Shown: positions 1 to 7,292 of the stretch, in pieces
Layout of the letters: the number at the start of each line of letters is the position of its first letter
How positions within the stretch are numbered: position 1 is the first letter of the stretch
Origin: Bacteroidales bacterium UBA6267
GTDB lineage: Bacteria; Bacteroidota; Bacteroidia; Bacteroidales; UBA1556
Length of the DNA: 9,465 nucleotides
Direction: 5' to 3'
Assembly (NCBI GenBank): GCA_002440745.1
Contig: DJVB01000012.1
Coordinates: forward strand, 1-9,465
Notes under the pieces: generated by a model
The model's database searches: none
Told to the model about the DNA's origin: nothing
What the model saw: the letters and a program-made list of their open reading frames with translations, nothing else
Program-made: the position numbers and the translations under genes

Positions 1-62
1 ATTAAATTATAGAAGCCCCCTTAAGCATTGTCTTCGTAGTAATTCTTCGATTTCGAATACAG

Positions 63-299
63 TTAGGTATTCTTTTCAATATACCTACAAAGACTCATAG
101 GGTTTAAATCTTCTGATTGAATATCGTCGGAAAAAGTAATGCCAAAAATTTCTTCAAGCTCAACAATAATTTCAAGTTCATCAAGACTGTCGGCACCTAA
201 GTCTTTCAAAGTAAAGTCAGGGATGATTTCATCCTTAGAAATTTTCAATTTTCTTGACACAATTTTTGTTACTATTTTATTTATTTCCTGGTGATTCAT
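63..299 (-). CDS. Acyl carrier protein
   Basis: A 78-aa acidic four-helix carrier protein that would hold an acyl or polyketide intermediate as a thioester on a 4'-phosphopantetheine arm in the cytoplasm. The attachment motif is plain: LGADSLDELE with the modified serine at residue 38, followed by the usual acidic helix II (EIIVELEEIFGITF). The length is typical of a free-standing ACP. It is the last visible gene of a minus-strand operon, 27 bp after the LolA-like gene. Its position behind an exporter and a lipoprotein-sorting protein suggests a dedicated carrier for a lipid, polyene or similar product and not the housekeeping AcpP of fatty acid synthesis, but this is inference from context. 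The 62 bp beyond its stop hold no recognisable gene. Confidence 0.93.
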   Translation of the reverse strand: MNHQEINKIVTKIVSRKLKISKDEIIPDFTLKDLGADSLDELEIIVELEEIFGITFSDDIQSEDLNPMSLCRYIEKNT

Positions 300-326
300 T
301 TTGCGTAAACCGATATTGAAATTTTA

Positions 327-1067
327 TTATTGCTTTAACTTCCTAACCGTAAAATCATCATCTGTCAACCCCGTGTCGTATTTTACATCCGACATTTGCA
401 TTTTGGTTTTATGGTTTTTTTTCAAGTCGGTCATTTCAATTTCAGCGGCATTCCAATAATTACCTATTTTTTTGAAAGTGTATCTTGCTTCTTTTATTTT
501 ATTATTACCCTTGTCGTAGTATTCCATAGATTCTGGATAATAATTTGTTTTATTAACACGTACAATTACTTTCGAGTAATCCGATTTACCACCGATAGGA
601 GTTAATTCCAAAACATATACATTGCCTTCTGTTTTTACTAATTTTGGGGTGTACTTAACCGAGAACAATACAGATTCCATATCATCATAAGAAAAATCGG
701 TACCTGCAAAGTTTTGATTTTTAGCACTGGTTGCAATTCGTCTTTCTTTGCCAAAGGCGGGTAAATACAGGTACATCACATCATTAGGCAACGACAAAAC
801 AGCAATGCCAGATTGCGAAGCAGGAGCAGTAAACCGAAATATTCGTTTATCGGTTCCTTTTTGCTGTATGGTTGCTTCACGGATTTCTTGTTTCCCATTT
901 TTGTCAATAAGAATGATTTTATTCTTTCCAGTCATGTCTTTGGGAGAATACATAACATCGTCCATTTTTTTTAAAATGGTACTTGCGTCTTGCGCATTTG
1001 CAGAAAACATGCTTCCTGCTACGATTAAAGCGGTTAAAACCACTGTTTGAATTTTCATTTTATTCAT
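327..1067 (-). CDS. LolA-like outer membrane lipoprotein-sorting protein
   Basis: A 246-aa periplasmic protein. Residues 1-25 form a signal peptide (MNKMKIQ, hydrophobic core, then SANA before QDAS), with predicted cleavage after Ala25. The mature part matches the broad 'outer membrane lipoprotein-sorting protein' family with a LolA/LolB-like beta fold. The segment around residues 107-131 (GKERRIATSAKNQNF, then GTDFSYDDME) is the family's most typical signature. Proteins of this type are often encoded beside RND/MMPL exporters, as here: the exporter gene ends 15 bp upstream. A likely role is taking a lipid or lipoprotein handed over by the exporter across the periplasm. The start could also be Met4 (MKIQ). 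It is not canonical LolA, so the cargo is unknown. Confidence 0.85.
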   Translation of the reverse strand: MNKMKIQTVVLTALIVAGSMFSANAQDASTILKKMDDVMYSPKDMTGKNKIILIDKNGKQEIREATIQQKGTDKRIFRFTAPASQSGIAVLSLPNDVMYLYLPAFGKERRIATSAKNQNFAGTDFSYDDMESVLFSVKYTPKLVKTEGNVYVLELTPIGGKSDYSKVIVRVNKTNYYPESMEYYDKGNNKIKEARYTFKKIGNYWNAAEIEMTDLKKNHKTKMQMSDVKYDTGLTDDDFTVRKLKQ

Positions 1068-1082
1068 TTTTTAAAAAATTAA

Positions 1083-3350
1083 TTATTGTTTATGATTATT
1101 TGCTACTATTTTGCGTTTTCTATTTGTCAATATCAATATTACGGGCAATAAAGTTAAAGCTCCGATACCAGAGCCGAACATACTTATGGCAACCAGAATG
1201 CCGAAGTTTTGCAATGGCACTATTTGTGAAAATATCAAAACTAAAAATCCTGCTGCAACCGATAATACATTTATAATAACGGCGTTTCCACTACTTAAAA
1301 TAGTTTTTTCAATCGCTTTTTCAGCATCTCCGGTTTCTTTCAAGTGAAAATTAAAACCTGTAATAATATGAATGGAATAATCTATACCAATACCCAAAGC
1401 AATACTACCTACAAGTACTGTGGCTATATCAAGAGGAATGCCTGTTATGCCCATGAACCCAAATAATATCAATATTGTAGCAATAATTGGAATTGTAGCA
1501 TAAACCCCTTTTGATATTGACCGCAACATAAGACCCACAATCAGGAGTACCATTATAATTGCAATTATCAGGCTGCTATATTGACTTTGAATAAGGCTAT
1601 TATTTAATTTAACATATACAGACGGCATACCTGTCAACTCAAGTTTTATATTCTCACTTTTATTTTCCTGTATGAATTTGTTCATTTTTGATGTAAATTC
1701 ATCTATGTTTTTAGTTTCAACAGAAGCAAATCTTGATTGAATAATTCCTTTGTCCAAATCTTCCGAAACAAGCTGTGTCATTACGTCCTGACCATCGAGC
1801 AAAAACCATAATTGTTCAATTTTAGCTTTATCGTCGGGTATCATTTTGCCTTCGCCCATCGCATCGTTCATTTGTTCCACAAGGTCGGCTACAGATTGTG
1901 TCATATCGATATTCGGGTCTTCTTTCATAAAATGCTCTGTTTTTATCATCATTTTCAGAACCTCAGGGCTTTGCATATCTCCTTCAAACACAACAAATAC
2001 AGGTAAAGAACCGCCGAATTTTTTCTGCATCACATCTTCAGAAACCCTTGTTGGATTATCTTTCTTAAAGTAATCAGCCATATTTACACTTGTCTTAATA
2101 AAAAACATACCGCCTATGCTCAATAGAAGTAAAATTCCCCATGCCGTTAATGAATATTTCGGGTGCTTGAAAAGAAGTGTAACTAATGGTTGAAGTATTT
2201 TATGGGTTAATATATTTTCCTTTTCTGGTTGGTCTGTTTCAATTTTTTTGCGATACATTGAAAATGCTGATATAAGAGCAGGAACAAAAAATATGGACAA
2301 CAGCAAAGCAATTAATGTACCCACTGCTGTAAAAATCCCGAAGTCTTTAATCATAGTAAGATATGCACCAAATACAAATGAAACAAAGCCAATGGCAGTG
2401 GTTACAGCTGCCAAAATTACGGGTATAATTATATAAGTAAGAGCTTTTATTAGTGCCTGTTTTCTGTCTTTTTCTTTGCTTTGGTTGATACTGTTTAATA
2501 CATGTATGGTATAAGCACTACCCAACGCAAGTAAAACAACAGGTATAATATTTGAAATTATAGTAAGCTCATAACCCGTAACTACCATTATCCCAATAGT
2601 CCAAATTACAGCAATACCAGCAGTAAGCAGTGGTAATAAAACACCACGAAACGACTTGAAACTAAGTAATAAAATAAGTGCAATAATCACAAAAACGATA
2701 GGCAAAAGCCAAACAATATCTGACAAAATTAAATCGCTAATATCGTTCATCATCATCGGCAGACCGCCGAAGTATAGCGTTTCGGGCAAATTCAGGTTTT
2801 CAACCTTACTCTTAATCATCTTTGCAACAGCTTGCTTATCAGCATCAGGAAGCAATGTAAACATAACAACAGTAGCAGTACCGTCTTCGGATACAATTGC
2901 CCCTTTGTACATCTCTTTCGAGAAAACATAATTTTTCAGGCTATCTAATTGTGATTGTTTATTGGGTAGGTTGTACTCATCGACCAATTTTCCGATTTCA
3001 ATTCCCCACTCAGAACTTTTTATATCCAGAATATTGGTTAAACTCGTAACCGTTGAAACCCCATCAGTATATCTCAGACTATCTGTAATTTGTTTAATAT
3101 GCTGTAATATTTCAGTTTTAAAAACATTGTCAGATTCCAACACAATCATCCCCATGTCATTTCCACCAAATTGAGTTCCAATTTCTTTATATAATGAGGC
3201 AGCAGGGTCGTCATCGGGCAAGGAACTCAGAATATCTGAATTGATTGTCAAAAACTGAGTTTGATAACCAAAGAAAATGGTTAATGCCAAAACACTTGTT
3301 ACGATTATCCATTTCAATTTTATGATAATCTGTGATAATTTCTCCATCAT
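1083..3350 (-). CDS. RND superfamily (MMPL-type) exporter
   Basis: A 755-aa inner-membrane exporter with the duplicated RND layout. TM1 is near residues 11-30, a large periplasmic loop spans about 31-205, TM2-6 lie near 207-362, TM7 near 401-419, a second loop spans about 420-590, and TM8-12 lie near 592-742. The internal repeat shows in the paired TM4/TM10 motifs: ALGSAYTIHVLN (275-286) and ALGIGIDYSIHI (651-662). Asp657 is in the position used for proton relay in MMPL and HpnN-like transporters. The first half has Ser-Ala-Tyr where the second has Ile-Asp-Tyr, so only one half may carry the proton-relay residue. The length fits predicted lipid exporters and is shorter than tripartite multidrug pumps. 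No membrane-fusion protein or TolC is nearby. The LolA-like partner and ACP downstream point to lipid or acyl export. Met2 is an alternative start. Confidence 0.9.
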   Translation of the reverse strand: MMEKLSQIIIKLKWIIVTSVLALTIFFGYQTQFLTINSDILSSLPDDDPAASLYKEIGTQFGGNDMGMIVLESDNVFKTEILQHIKQITDSLRYTDGVSTVTSLTNILDIKSSEWGIEIGKLVDEYNLPNKQSQLDSLKNYVFSKEMYKGAIVSEDGTATVVMFTLLPDADKQAVAKMIKSKVENLNLPETLYFGGLPMMMNDISDLILSDIVWLLPIVFVIIALILLLSFKSFRGVLLPLLTAGIAVIWTIGIMVVTGYELTIISNIIPVVLLALGSAYTIHVLNSINQSKEKDRKQALIKALTYIIIPVILAAVTTAIGFVSFVFGAYLTMIKDFGIFTAVGTLIALLLSIFFVPALISAFSMYRKKIETDQPEKENILTHKILQPLVTLLFKHPKYSLTAWGILLLLSIGGMFFIKTSVNMADYFKKDNPTRVSEDVMQKKFGGSLPVFVVFEGDMQSPEVLKMMIKTEHFMKEDPNIDMTQSVADLVEQMNDAMGEGKMIPDDKAKIEQLWFLLDGQDVMTQLVSEDLDKGIIQSRFASVETKNIDEFTSKMNKFIQENKSENIKLELTGMPSVYVKLNNSLIQSQYSSLIIAIIMVLLIVGLMLRSISKGVYATIPIIATILILFGFMGITGIPLDIATVLVGSIALGIGIDYSIHIITGFNFHLKETGDAEKAIEKTILSSGNAVIINVLSVAAGFLVLIFSQIVPLQNFGILVAISMFGSGIGALTLLPVILILTNRKRKIVANNHKQ

Positions 3351-3365
3351 TATTATTTTAGTTTA

Positions 3366-3385
3366 TTTATACTATATTCGTTTTT
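3366..3385 (-). promoter_or_regulatory. Possible TetR operator in the regulator-exporter gap
   Basis: The minus strand here contains TAGTATAAATAAACTA, an imperfect inverted repeat TAGT...ACTA. A related string, TAGTACAAATAGTA, lies just upstream of the TetR start codon near 3993-4006. The shared core TAGTAyAAATA before both first genes is compatible with a binding site of the local TetR protein. AT-rich background makes such matches common, so this is weak. Confidence 0.25.
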
Positions 3386-3408
3386 TAGTCATTTTTAAGC
3401 AAAAAAAT

Positions 3409-3990
3409 TTATTTTGATATTCCTTTTACTAAAACTCCAATCAAATCATCAAAATGTGGTGAATATTTGGTGTATTTATTTTGTAAAAAGAATGGTATTT
3501 CCAACCCCTTTAAAACCATAATTATCATTTCGAGCAGAACTTCAATATTTTCACTTTTATGAAAATCTCCTTCATTAATACCTTGTTCCAGTATATTTCT
3601 TAAATTATCTATTTCCCATTTATCAAATTCACTTCTTAAATCATCAATAAATATATAATGTTCGTAAAAGTCAGCTTTTAAGGTTTCGTGGTAATTGGCT
3701 GCATTATTTAATAGTTCCATACGCAGAATAAGATAATTTTTAATTTTATCTCCTGCATTCAATTCTGTATTATGCACAATGACAGATAATTGATTTTTAA
3801 GGACTAACATTTCTCTTGATACTACTTCTTTAAATAACTCTTCTTTACTTGCAAAGTGGTAATATAAAGAACCTTTTGCTTTACGTGCCATTTTAGCAAT
3901 TTCGTCCATTGAAGTCTTCTGAAATCCAAATCGACTAAATAGTTTATTTGCTACACTTACAATTATATCTTTTGTTTCGTCTATTTTCAT
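3409..3990 (-). CDS. TetR/AcrR-family transcriptional regulator
   Basis: A 193-aa regulator with a TetR N-terminal DNA-binding domain over residues 1-60. The helix-turn-helix reads GFQKTSMDEIAKMARKAKGS followed by the diagnostic LYYHFASKEELFKEV. The remaining residues form a helical ligand-binding and dimerisation domain that I cannot assign to a known ligand. It is first in the operon, 58 bp before the exporter, and probably represses the operon including itself until an effector binds; this is family-based inference. A good Bacteroidetes promoter lies just upstream (4026-4055). Confidence 0.92.
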   Translation of the reverse strand: MKIDETKDIIVSVANKLFSRFGFQKTSMDEIAKMARKAKGSLYYHFASKEELFKEVVSREMLVLKNQLSVIVHNTELNAGDKIKNYLILRMELLNNAANYHETLKADFYEHYIFIDDLRSEFDKWEIDNLRNILEQGINEGDFHKSENIEVLLEMIIMVLKGLEIPFFLQNKYTKYSPHFDDLIGVLVKGISK

Positions 3991-4025
3991 CTATATACTA
4001 TTTGTACTAAATTTGTTTTCCGGTG

Positions 4026-4055
4026 CAAAAATAGCAATATTTTATTCATCCCAAA
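4026..4055 (-). promoter_or_regulatory. Bacteroidetes-type promoter for the TetR-exporter operon
   Basis: Read on the minus strand, TATTTTTG (4033-4026) matches the Bacteroidetes -7 consensus TAnnTTTG, and TTTG (4055-4052) lies 18 bp upstream as a -33 box. Transcription would start about 30 bp before the TetR start codon. Both boxes and their spacing are read directly from the sequence. Confidence 0.65.
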
Positions 4056-4112
4056 ATTTATTCAATCTTTATTAACATAATTTAATGAATGTATTATCGT
4101 AGCAGTTGCGTG

Positions 4113-4275
4113 GTTGGGACATTGCAACTCTTTTTCAAGCCTTTAGCTGCGCTGATTTTTGCTACGTTCGGCATAGCTCAAACAAGTTTGGCTCTGCACT
4201 CGCTTAACGCAAAAATTGGGCAGAGCGTAGGCTCGTGTGGGCTTGGAAATGTGCTGCAATGTGGGTTGGGGTTTC
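4113..4275. repeat. Long imperfect palindrome downstream of the array
   Basis: A non-coding structured repeat of about 160 bp. Outer arms are ACATTGCA (4119-4126) with TGCAATGT (4255-4262), then CAAGCC (4136-4141) with GGCTTG (4240-4245). An inner hairpin is GCTCTGC (4191-4197) with GCAGAGC (4220-4226). GGTTGGG occurs in direct orientation just outside both arms. The region is more GC-rich than its surroundings. Short ORFs across it look like chance readings of the palindrome. It resembles the attC-like sites in design but lacks the TAAC...GTTA ends, so it may be a different repeat family or a decayed terminal site. Confidence 0.6.
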
Positions 4276-4417
4276 TTTTTTATTTTGCGGAGGGAAAGAA
4301 AAAAACAAAATAAATTCTATCAAATTTGCACTGTCCTATCAAAAAACTAAATCCTTTCTATTTTCAATTTATCACTTTCGTATCAGTCTGCAGTGTCTGT
4401 CTTTTTACACTTGTTGC
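4276..4417. other. Intergenic stretch without gene
   Basis: About 140 bp of AT-rich sequence between the two palindromes. No ORF with coding character, RNA gene or clear terminator is visible. If the flanking palindromes are both recombination sites, this would be an empty or decayed cassette. Confidence 0.4.
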
Positions 4418-4543
4418 CAACGTTTTGGCGCTTGGCGCAGTGGCAGATTTCGGAGCACAAAACTGTCAACACACCACAAAAGTTGATGCGAGGTAATATG
4501 TTCAATTAACCACGTCACCCGCCATTGAGCCAAACGCCTGTTA
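4418..4543. repeat. attC-like palindromic site without module (empty site)
   Basis: A 126-bp imperfect palindrome running from CAAC (4418-4421) to GTTA (4540-4543). The arms pair through TTTGGC (4424-4429) with GCCAAA (4529-4534), then GGCG (4434-4437) with CGCC (4520-4523). The centre (GTCAA, ACC, GTTGATGCGAGG near 4465-4492) is shared with the site at 7860-7982, whose arms are otherwise unrelated. This combination of conserved ends and centre with variable but complementary arms is the hallmark of integron attC sites. The CAAC core is followed directly by GTTTTGGCG, whereas the other sites have the 600-bp module at this core. Gene stop-to-site distance is only 12 bp, as in integron cassettes. 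Confidence 0.6.
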
Positions 4544-5552
4544 GCTGCTACCGTTCTATTTGTCCGTGTAAAATTCATAAATACTGATATAAGTTTCAGT
4601 TTTCGTTTCAATTTCATCTTCAAATGTCTTAGTAATTGATTTTATCTCTAATCCTAATTTGTCGTAAAAGTATTCTGTTTCTGTTCTATAATCTTGTTGT
4701 TTATATTCCGATTTCATAAGTCGATTGTTACTGTCATAGAAATTCAATGTCTCAAAATCTACTTTCCCGTTAGATTTTACTATCGAAGATTTTTCAAGTC
4801 CTTCCGAACTATATGTCGTGTAGTATTCTGTTTTCGAGTCTCTGTCATAAAACTCTTGAACTCGGCTAACTTCATTTCCATTTTTGTCAAAAGTTGACAT
4901 CCAAGTCAGGTAGTGAAATGTTGAATCGTCATTGATATATTTTAAATATTTTATGATAGACGAACTGGAATCTAATGTTTCAATTTTTCTTGAAATAGGC
5001 TTTCCATTCTTATATTCCATTTCAATACTTCCTGAATCGTAGTATGTTGTAATTACAGAATCAACTCTTTCTGATTTTCTATATTTCTTGAAAACCTTTA
5101 TAGTTCTTTCTAAACTGTCGAAATAAAGTGTTTCGATATATTTGGAGTCAATATCTCGTATGACTTTATACAACAATGTGTCTCCAATGTAAAAAGCTAC
5201 CCAAGCGGTGTCAGGGCTATTGTCTATCATTTGGATTGCTCTAATTCGCTTACCAAAATTATTATAGTCATATCTTGTTATATCAAACTCAGAATCGTAA
5301 TGTGAAATTATCTGTCCGTTTTTGTTGTAGCTCTCAGTGTAGAAATATGTTGAATCAGATTTTGTCCAACTATATCTTGAAATTTTCAATTCTGCTCTTT
5401 TTCTGTCAGCAATTCTTTCTTGGTCTGAAATTTCTTGAGTAAATAAATGTTGTCCATTAGTTACAACAGAGGTTAAACAAAGTAATATGAAAAATATCTG
5501 GTTCTTAACTTTCATTGTTCTGGTTGTCTGTCGTAGTACGGTTGCAGCTAAC
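4540..5552 (-). mobile_element. Cassette-like unit 1 bounded by matched 15-bp ends
   Basis: GTTAGCTGCTACCGT (4540-4554) and ACGGTTGCAGCTAAC (5538-5552) are inverted copies of each other at 14 of 15 positions and enclose one gene almost exactly. The ends of the neighbouring units differ after the GTTA core. In integrons a cassette's leading bases pair with its own attC end and not with the neighbour's, so this pattern fits mobilisation as a unit by crossover at the GTTA core. No integrase is present in the window. Confidence 0.55.
4556..5515 (-). CDS. Secreted protein with degenerate YD/MORN-like repeats, cargo of cassette 1
   Basis: A 319-aa protein of unknown function. The reading frame is open to 5569, but that start lies inside the hairpin of the adjacent module. 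The Met at 5515 begins a clear signal peptide (MKVKNQ, hydrophobic FFILLCLTSVV, then TNGQ), so I start there. The Cys at residue 13 is not in a good lipobox. The mature part is rich in Tyr, Asp, Ser and Lys and carries loose tandem motifs with a turn and aromatic flanks: YNKNGQI (63-69), YDYNNFGKR (82-90), YFDSLER (131-137), YYDSGSIEMEY (158-168), FDKNGNEV (209-216), FYDSNNRLMKSEY (259-271) and YFYDKLGLEI (282-291). These resemble YD, RHS or YwqK/MORN-like beta-hairpin repeats, implying an elongated secreted or periplasmic beta structure. It is probably transcribed from the promoter in module copy 1, 62 bp after the leader ORF stop. Confidence 0.75.
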   Translation of the reverse strand: MKVKNQIFFILLCLTSVVTNGQHLFTQEISDQERIADRKRAELKISRYSWTKSDSTYFYTESYNKNGQIISHYDSEFDITRYDYNNFGKRIRAIQMIDNSPDTAWVAFYIGDTLLYKVIRDIDSKYIETLYFDSLERTIKVFKKYRKSERVDSVITTYYDSGSIEMEYKNGKPISRKIETLDSSSSIIKYLKYINDDSTFHYLTWMSTFDKNGNEVSRVQEFYDRDSKTEYYTTYSSEGLEKSSIVKSNGKVDFETLNFYDSNNRLMKSEYKQQDYRTETEYFYDKLGLEIKSITKTFEDEIETKTETYISIYEFYTDK

Positions 5553-5587
5553 GAATGTATAATCACCATTATGGCGGTTATTTCGTA
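5549..5587. repeat. End hairpin of module copy 1
   Basis: Imperfect hairpin from TAACGAATG to TTTCGTA. The inner arms ATAATCACC and GGCGGTTAT pair around loop ATTAT with one mismatch and a G-T pair. The stop codon of the leader ORF lies in the right arm, so a ribosome finishing the leader would open this structure. Confidence 0.5.
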
Positions 5588-5673
5588 TATAGTTTGAGGT
5601 TAGTAAATTTTGTTAATTCTCTGTATTCTAATATTCTATCCATTTGTAACTGTTCTGTGTTTGAGTTCTCCAT
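5578..5673 (-). CDS. 31-codon leader ORF of module copy 1
   Basis: A small ORF starting MENSN, with core MDRILEYREL and ending NLKLYTK. It has a start codon in an A-rich context (AAAACCAAAACT before ATG), which is favourable for initiation in Bacteroidota, and begins about 34 nt after the expected transcript start. The same ORF, with the same start, stop and length but several amino acid changes, occurs in all three modules. Most differences between copies are non-synonymous, so conservation may concern being translated more than the peptide sequence. It ends 62 bp before the cassette 1 gene. A role as translated leader, like ORF-11 in attI1 of class 1 integrons, is inference. Confidence 0.45.
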   Translation of the reverse strand: MENSNTEQLQMDRILEYRELTKFTNLKLYTK

Positions 5674-5713
5674 AGTTTTGGTTTTAGATTGGTTGTGTAA
5701 TTATTTTCGAGGC

Positions 5714-5742
5714 AAATATAAGTTTTTATTTATTAAGCAAAT
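5714..5742 (-). promoter_or_regulatory. Bacteroidetes-type promoter in module copy 1
   Basis: On the minus strand, TATATTTG (5721-5714) fits TAnnTTTG exactly, and TTTG (5742-5739) lies 17 bp upstream; a second TTTG lies 5 bp further on. Expected transcription starts near 5707, passes through the leader ORF and enters the cassette 1 gene. The same boxes and spacing occur in all three modules. Confidence 0.65.
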
Positions 5743-5814
5743 CAAATCCAAGATTTTTTTAGCAGTCTTTTTTGTCCCTTCGAAGGCGTTGGTGGTTAGG
5801 TGTGAGTGGTTTAG

Positions 5815-6069
5815 AAAGGAATCGAGGTTAGATTCCTTTATGGCCGAATTGCTTTAATTTTAAGCGATTTTGCCGAAACCGTTTTCGCAAGCGATTCGTT
5901 CGATTTGCCGATTAGCAGAAATGAAATCGGAGAGCTTATCGACATGACGCCGGAGAATGTGATTCGGATTCTGTCGGAGTTTCGCCGTGACGGACTTATC
6001 CACCTTAAAGGCAAGCACGTGGAAATCTTAAACAAACATACACTACTCAAAATCAGAGACTTAGGTTAA
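5815..6069 (+). pseudogene. Crp/Fnr-family regulator, 3' fragment, copy 1
   Basis: Eighty-four codons open in the frame of a Crp/Fnr C-terminal winged-helix domain, following an in-frame TAG at 5812. The product reads FLYGRIALILSDFAETVF, then SDSFDLPISRNEIGELIDM, then the recognition helix TPENVIRILSEFRRDGLI and the wing GKHVEILNKH, ending KIRDLG. This is the family signature almost unchanged. The whole cAMP or effector-binding beta-barrel (about 140 residues) is missing, there is no start codon in the frame before the helix-turn-helix, and the upstream stretch is degenerate. This copy has the longest open frame: the other two have a stop and a 1-bp deletion near GRIA. The fragment is more GC-rich than the module around it. 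It is probably a captured gene 3' end together with its terminator. Confidence 0.8.
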
Positions 6070-6088
6070 GCACAATTATAAACTATAG

Positions 6089-6114
6089 AAAAACCGGCTT
6101 AGGCCGGTTTTTTT
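6089..6114. terminator. Bidirectional terminator of module copy 1
   Basis: Perfect 10-bp stem AAAAACCGGC (6089-6098) and GCCGGTTTTT (6103-6112) with loop TTAG, T-rich on one strand and A-rich at the other end, so it can stop transcription in both directions. It lies 19 bp after the Crp fragment stop. For minus-strand traffic it separates the cassette 2 transcript from the module promoter. Confidence 0.85.
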
Positions 6115-6144
6115 GGGTTGGTTGGTTTTGTTTTGTGGGGGGAA

Positions 6145-6208
6145 TAACGGTTTGGCGGTATGAAACGTTGCTATCCCGAAGTGGAGCAATGATTTTTAGC
6201 CTTTGTTA
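6145..6208. repeat. attC-like palindromic site between cassettes 1 and 2
   Basis: A 64-bp imperfect palindrome from TAAC (6145-6148) to GTTA (6205-6208). It pairs through GGC (6154-6156) with GCC (6199-6201) and TTGCT (6168-6172) with AGCAA (6185-6189). The arm GGCGGTATGAAACG is nearly the same as in the site at 9275, and both sites appear to have one unpaired base at the same place next to GGT, reminiscent of attC extrahelical bases. The gene in cassette 2 stops 15 bp away. Confidence 0.55.
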
Positions 6209-7268
6209 CCTGTTGGGCTTCTTTCATTTATCAATTATTTCGTATTTTAAACTACCTTTTTTGTCTTCTAAAGTCAAGATGATTTTATCAGAGTTTGGTA
6301 TAATTGTCAATTTAATGATATTTTGTTTAGGATATTCTTTATATTTAATGTTTGACACCTCTATTTTTTTGTTGAAAAAACTATTATTACCAGCTGACTC
6401 AAAATAGGTTTCTTTTATTTCAAACACACCCAACCCTTTTTCTTTACTTGCAATTATTAACTTGTCTCCAATGACTATAATATCATTAAAGCTATGAAAG
6501 TCTTTGTCGAACATATTCGTGCTAATGGAAAAACCATTTTCAAAATCAAATTTTTTAATAATCGTTATGTGATTTGTTCTACCACCCATGCTCGCTGTAT
6601 TTGATTTTAACACTAAAAATTCATTTGATATTCTTCCAAAGCAAATCTCTTCGTAACATCCATTTGATTTAAGTTTTGTAAAATGAGAAAAATCGAGTCT
6701 ATTACTAGAGTTTAAATGATAAAATAAAATATACTTTGGCATCACAATGTTATCAATTGCAATAAGTAAACTGTCATTTACAACTATGTCGTCTATTGCT
6801 TTTCCCCAAAACATAACTTCTTCTGGAACTTCAAGTTGGTGCCATTTTTCATTTTGAAAGTTATACTGAATGAGTATTTCTTTACCCATTTCTCCCCCAA
6901 CGAAGATGTTGTCATTATTTAGTAGAACCGTTTTTGGCTTAATGTCAAATGGAATTGTAAGTTTGATTTGCTTGGAAGAAATAATGTCAAATATTGTCAA
7001 ATTATTTTTCACAGTATCAAGAATTGCAACTCTTTCTTTTTGGTCTGTTGTATAAATTGATTTTTCAGTTATAGAAAAGCTCTTTAATTCGTTTATATTA
7101 TTGTTTTCAAATGAGTTTAGTGAAATCGTGTTCTTGTCTTTTTGTAACAAGAATAAATTCCCATTTTTTAGTCCATTCTGTCCGAAAAGTGAAAAAAGTA
7201 AAAAAAAACTGATTGACGAAAGTGTTAGTTTTTTCATTGTCGTATTGTTTCTTAGCCTTGCAGGTAAC
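6205..7268 (-). mobile_element. Cassette-like unit 2 bounded by matched ends
   Basis: GTTACCTGTTGGGCT (6205-6219) and AGCCTTGCAGGTAAC (7254-7268) are inverted copies at 12 of 15 positions (GTTACCTG and GGCT match, three central bases differ). They enclose a single gene. The ends differ from those of units 1 and 3 beyond the core. Confidence 0.5.
6224..7237 (-). CDS. Secreted beta-rich protein of unknown function, cargo of cassette 2
   Basis: A 337-aa protein with a signal peptide at residues 1-20 (MKKLTLSSISFFLLFSLFGQ). I do not recognise a family. The mature part has repeating short beta-strand and turn segments of about 40-50 residues, for example IISSKQIKLTIPFD, NNDNIFVGGEMGKEILIQY, VNDSLLIAIDNIVMPKYILFY, IGDKLIIASKEKGLGVFEI and NSDKIILTLEDKKGSLKYEI. 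This rhythm is what beta-propeller proteins show, so a periplasmic or secreted propeller is a fair guess without family evidence. Only one or two cysteines (NGCYEEICFG) are seen, a possible disulfide. The gene fills its cassette, stops 15 bp before the palindromic site and begins 55 bp after the leader ORF of module copy 2. Confidence 0.75.
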   Translation of the reverse strand: MKKLTLSSISFFLLFSLFGQNGLKNGNLFLLQKDKNTISLNSFENNNINELKSFSITEKSIYTTDQKERVAILDTVKNNLTIFDIISSKQIKLTIPFDIKPKTVLLNNDNIFVGGEMGKEILIQYNFQNEKWHQLEVPEEVMFWGKAIDDIVVNDSLLIAIDNIVMPKYILFYHLNSSNRLDFSHFTKLKSNGCYEEICFGRISNEFLVLKSNTASMGGRTNHITIIKKFDFENGFSISTNMFDKDFHSFNDIIVIGDKLIIASKEKGLGVFEIKETYFESAGNNSFFNKKIEVSNIKYKEYPKQNIIKLTIIPNSDKIILTLEDKKGSLKYEIIDK

Positions 7269-7292
7269 TAATGTATAATCACCATCCGCCGG

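Larger units (their letters stand above)
5549..6148. mobile_element. 600-bp promoter/Crp-fragment module, copy 1
   Basis: First of three near-identical modules of almost identical length (600, 599 and 599 bp), bounded by TAAC at 5549-5552 and TAAC at 6145-6148. From left to right it holds an end hairpin, a minus-strand 31-codon leader ORF, a minus-strand Bacteroidetes promoter, a degenerate stretch, a plus-strand 3' fragment of a Crp/Fnr gene, and a strong bidirectional terminator followed by a G-run. The sequence just right of the second TAAC (CGGTTTGGCGG) is the natural continuation of the palindromic site, as comparison with AACGTTTTGGCG in the empty site at 4420 shows. The TAAC at each side could be a target duplication or a site-specific recombination core. 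No transposase is encoded. Confidence 0.75.

Noticed and set aside
748..1050. Plus-strand ORF opposite the LolA-like gene
   Set aside because: Shadow of a well-supported minus-strand gene with no promoter or protein-like features of its own.
4405..4623. Minus-strand 72-codon ORF over the palindromic site
   Set aside because: It crosses the attC-like palindrome and the end of the cassette 1 gene and has a composition typical of a shadow reading.
5516..5569. Longer start for the cassette 1 gene
   Set aside because: The added 18 codons lie in the cassette end and module hairpin and would place non-signal residues before a clear signal peptide starting at 5515.
5555..5857. Plus-strand ORF of 100 codons running from the module end hairpin into the Crp fragment
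   Set aside because: It is antisense to the promoter and leader ORF, is not kept open to the same extent in copy 2, and reads the Crp region in the wrong frame.
5838..6050. Minus-strand ORF opposite the Crp fragment, repeated in all modules
   Set aside because: It is the antisense reading of the conserved helix-turn-helix coding sequence; its similarity between copies follows from DNA identity.
5549..6148. Ordinary insertion sequence or MITE with terminal inverted repeats
   Set aside because: The two ends are not inverted copies of each other and no transposase remnant is visible; placement at one precise core fits site-specific recombination better.
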